Assembly (NCBI GenBank): GCA_016932165.1
Contig: JAFGDK010000033.1
Coordinates: forward strand, 1-33,315
Length of the DNA: 33,315 nucleotides
Source of the DNA: Anaerolineales bacterium
GTDB lineage: Bacteria > Chloroflexota > Anaerolineae > Anaerolineales > UBA11579
Direction of reading: 5' to 3'
Of the stretch, positions 32,801 through 33,315 are shown piece by piece. The notes beneath the pieces are model-generated. The model saw only the letters and a program-made list of their open reading frames with translations. It was not told the DNA's origin and did not search any database. Position numbers and translations under genes: made by a program. Numbering within the stretch: position 1 is the first letter of the stretch; the number at the start of each line of letters is the position of its first letter.

Positions 32801-33003
32801 CCGCCAATGCCATCAGCGACATCGACACTGCTGATAACACTATCAGAACTGGAATCGTTAACCAGCGGCGGGCTGGCGTCGGGATCGTTGGATATTGCTG
32901 GTTCCCGCATGTTGATGAAATAATACACAACCCCGGCGGCGATTAGCACTAACACGCCAAGGATGGCGATAATAAATCCGATACGAATTCTTCCAGATTC
33001 CAT
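26827..33003 (-). CDS. Membrane-anchored bacterial alpha-2-macroglobulin with thioester
   Basis: I use ATG 33003, preceded by AAGGAG at seven bases, giving 2058 residues; the frame is open 16 codons further up without a ribosome binding site. Residues 6-30 are one hydrophobic anchor with no lipobox, so the body lies outside the membrane. A disordered acidic stretch follows, then macroglobulin-type beta domains. Around residues 1300-1340 lies a Met/Ala/Glu/Gly-rich segment at the bait-region position, just before the conserved FNPLAVFAPEVSTNANGQA and LPDNLTRYRIMVVAVD. The thioester motif CSEQ has Cys1563, and the alpha-helical toroid and the receptor-like end (PPAKAEEMYSPEVFGRSAS) are complete. 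Such proteins trap attacking proteases. The usual partner pbpC (penicillin-binding protein 1C) is not in the window. It is longer than the common form of about 1650 residues. Confidence 0.93.
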   Translation of the reverse strand: MESGRIRIGFIIAILGVLVLIAAGVVYYFINMREPAISNDPDASPPLVNDSSSDSVISSVDVADGIGGGDEPDSDQDFIISLSDGRAQDQEAPPITLAETTPLTEEALAAIMARLPELVTDPADQVDFKLPADPIPPPLTGETIELTFPIEPEEVSAPQTGYGALEVLRYAPEGEVPIAPTINITFNQPMVPLATLAQLSKIDVPVEVTPDLPGTWSWVGTRTLRFNFDSTQIDRLPMATVFDLNIPAGTTSVSGETLAQGVRWQFKTPPPTLTQSYPNHGPQGLEPIIFALFDQRIDPQAVLPYLRTTADNDPFLVTLLDEDEYSEDETISRLVENAPEGRWMVFKPVNPLPKDSYIDIMFAAGMPSAEGPLTTTFPQNFGFNTYPPLKIVEHGCSWYSDNEKCYPLSPWYIRFNNPLDAEKFEEGMVTIDPVLPGAVINISGNSLIIKGASVGNTTHNVIVAAGITDTFGQTLGRNEKLTFKVGKAEPVLFGPEEALVTLDPSNTKPTLSLYVINHDELELQIYQVDPVDWFDFLLYVQDYYRTDQPVSPPGKLVLDERIKVDAPDNTLTEVGIDLSQVMEGSYGHYFVKVKPPKGFFEEDRYWEQINVWVQVTQIGLDVFSDQDEIITWSTALKDGAPLKDVSILSDKGQVLATSGADGLAKIELGNETQYLVAAKGEDSTILPRSTYLWGGGGWQLDPIRDNLIWYVFDDRGMYRPGEEVHLKGWMRLINNSPTGDVELVQGQVEQLFYTVYGSQGNEIASGSADVNALGGFDFNFTLPENVNLGYANIQLSASGSLSGVDNTSFNHSFQIQEFRRPEFEVTARNETTGPYFIDDEAIVAVEAAYYAGGPLPNAETNWLVTSSPTNYSPPNWPDFTFGTWVPWWVHYRFYDIGWGGYESSYYYESFNGRTDATGNHYLKMTFQNRGEPRPYSVNAEASVEDVNRQVWAGATSLLVHPADLYVGMRTSTYYVDRNTPIHVDLIVTDLDGNAIPDRELQVQAARLEWKNVKGEWQEVPVEIQECRISTQEEPVTCTFETPIGGRYQITALVTDDQDRQNQSQITRWVSGGDLPPSREVEKEQVTLIPDKENYQPGDTARILVQSPFSPAEGLLTVTRSGILYTQRFKIEESTTTLQIPITEAHYPNLNIQVDLTGAAPRTTELGEVVEGAPPRPAYASGELNLDIPPLGRTLSLEVTPRETELAPGESTLLAITVKDASGEPVSDAELAVIVVDEAILALTNYQLADPISIFYYARPTNLSSRYSRSSIILVDPAILAAQSGEIANQVMATQTLSKDERAFGAVMEDSMDMAAAPMAAEPAMEEAEGMGMGGAGEAPSPIAIRTNFNPLAVFAPEVSTNANGQATIRVSLPDNLTRYRIMVVAVDEGGKQFGTGESSLTARLPLMVRPSASRFLNFGDQFEMPVVLQNQTDEDISVDVVAQAGNLSLTGDPGYQVTVPANDRVEVRFPGTTISAGTAQVQFAAVSGDYADAAQVSLPVYTPATTEAFATYGAVDEGAVLQPLAPPEGVIPNYGGLEITTSSTALQALTDAVLYLVSYPFDCSEQIASRILAVASLRDVLSAFEADGLPSPEELDAAVERDLAELAKLQNWDGGFPYWRRGQDSIPFNTVHVALALQRARWMGYQVPDEVWYGAQDYLQNIEEYYPSWYSEKIKQTISAYALYVRQEMDDPDPDKAAALLDDAGVEEISLEGLAWIWQVLTRSSGYDSTLEQIRRHVGNQVVETPGAANFITSYDDNAYVLLHSNRRTDAVLLDAIISDNPRSDLIVKVVNGLLAHRKQGHWNNTQENVFVLLALDRYFKTFENVEPDFVARMWLGADYIGESSFEGYTTDSYQLDIPMSFLLESFQGEDSQDIILQKDGAGRLYYRLGLRYAPDDYQLPPIDMGFVVQREYEAVDDPEDVWQDEDGIWHFKAGARVRVKVTMVADNRRYHVALVDHLPAGLEIINPALAVSETVPEDPSAREESFWWWYWTWYQHQNMRDERVEAFTTLLWDGVYEYTYEARATMPGTFIVPPAKAEEMYSPEVFGRSASDIVIID

Positions 33004-33087
33004 GAGAATACTCCTTGCCAGATTAAAAAGAATTAGCGAAAGTATGGTCATAAGACGTTTGAGGCGTTGGTTTGGTTCCTTAGGTTA

Positions 33088-33156
33088 TGGGCATTCGCCC
33101 AGTACTCTTAAGAGTTATTGCAGGAAACTCTAAGAACCATTCTATTGTTCATTATA
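33088..33156 (-). promoter_or_regulatory. Possible leader elements of the macroglobulin gene
   Basis: On the minus strand a TATAAT occurs at 33156-33151 without a good -35 box. Downstream of it, in the would-be leader, lie the perfect palindrome ACTCTTAAGAGT (33104-33115) and a small TGGGC-ATTC-GCCCA hairpin (33088-33101). Their role is unknown. Confidence 0.3.
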
Positions 33157-33194
33157 GACTAAATTGGATTGCGGCGCGGCGGAGAGGGATGTTG

Positions 33195-33222
33195 TTGACA
33201 CCTGTCTCTTATACGGTATAAT
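33195..33222 (+). promoter_or_regulatory. Consensus promoter of tRNA-Lys
   Basis: TTGACA (33195-33200) and TATAAT (33217-33222) match consensus exactly with a 16-base spacer. The tRNA begins 20 bases after the -10 box. Confidence 0.9.
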
Positions 33223-33241
33223 TCTCCTGCTAAAAAATCAA

Positions 33242-33315
33242 GGCCCTGTAGCTCAATTTGGCAGAGCAAGCGACTCTTAATCGTTAGGTTGCAGGTTCGA
33301 GTCCTGCCAGGGTCA
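33242..33315 (+). tRNA. tRNA-Lys(CTT)
   Basis: The sequence folds into a complete cloverleaf. The acceptor stem is GGCCCTG/CAGGGTC with one G-U pair, the D stem GCTC/GAGC, the anticodon stem AGCGA/TCGTT with loop CTCTTAA, and the T stem GCAGG/CCTGC with loop TTCGAGT. The anticodon CTT reads the Lys codon AAG. The discriminator base A is the last base of the window, so it cannot be seen whether CCA is encoded. Confidence 0.95.

Noticed and set aside
33004..33051. Upstream start of the macroglobulin at 33051
   Set aside because: No ribosome binding site there, whereas ATG 33003 has AAGGAG at seven bases and gives a normal anchor sequence.

Overview
The window looks like a chromosomal stretch of an anaerobic bacterium, most likely a Chloroflexota member of the Anaerolineae type. 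This assignment is inferred from protein style: a TPR protein with acidic DWL-repeat filler, large family-5 solute-binding lipoproteins without permeases, a membrane-anchored alpha-2-macroglobulin, and a K+-independent membrane pyrophosphatase. No ribosomal marker is present to prove it. Genes are dense on both strands, with clear sigma70-type promoters and strong intrinsic terminators. I see no phage, transposon or CRISPR.

Region 1-1023: a 10-bp tandem repeat at the left edge, a non-coding stretch, and a small helical orphan protein on the minus strand, divergent from the main operon. Region 1024-12059 is one long plus-strand operon of nine genes with tiny gaps or overlaps. In order they are a CBS-regulated family II pyrophosphatase, XdhC, a fused FAD/[2Fe-2S] hydroxylase subunit, a two-helix membrane protein, a 569-residue protein whose C-terminal half resembles a nucleoside phosphorylase, the molybdopterin-binding hydroxylase subunit, an alpha/beta hydrolase, YqeB, and a YqeC-MocA fusion. 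YqeB and YqeC mark the selenium-dependent molybdenum hydroxylase trait, so the operon encodes an enzyme plus the machinery to mature its cofactor. A phosphorylase-like partner would fit a purine or nucleoside substrate, but that is inference.

Region 12252-13250 holds thpR and rsfS and ends in a strong terminator. Region 13265-20450 is on the minus strand: ndk, a 1238-residue TPR/acidic repeat protein, and hppA, which has a hairpin in its leader. A previously easy-to-miss 52-residue lipoprotein gene (20655-20813, plus strand) has its own promoter, ribosome binding site and terminator. An orphan MoxR ATPase follows on the minus strand.

Region 22470-26760 holds a family-5 solute-binding lipoprotein, a receiver-GGDEF protein with a ruined GGDEF site, and a stand-alone cyclic-nucleotide-binding-fold protein. 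In the solute-binding protein the two halves of the usual fold occur in swapped order (apparent circular permutation), followed by an extra beta domain. The rest is a 2058-residue thioester alpha-2-macroglobulin (minus strand) and, at the right edge, tRNA-Lys(CTT) with a consensus promoter.

The observations most worth a second look are the permuted solute-binding protein, the phosphorylase-like protein inside the selenium-hydroxylase operon, the TPR protein with about 24 DWLxxL motifs, and the tiny lipoprotein.
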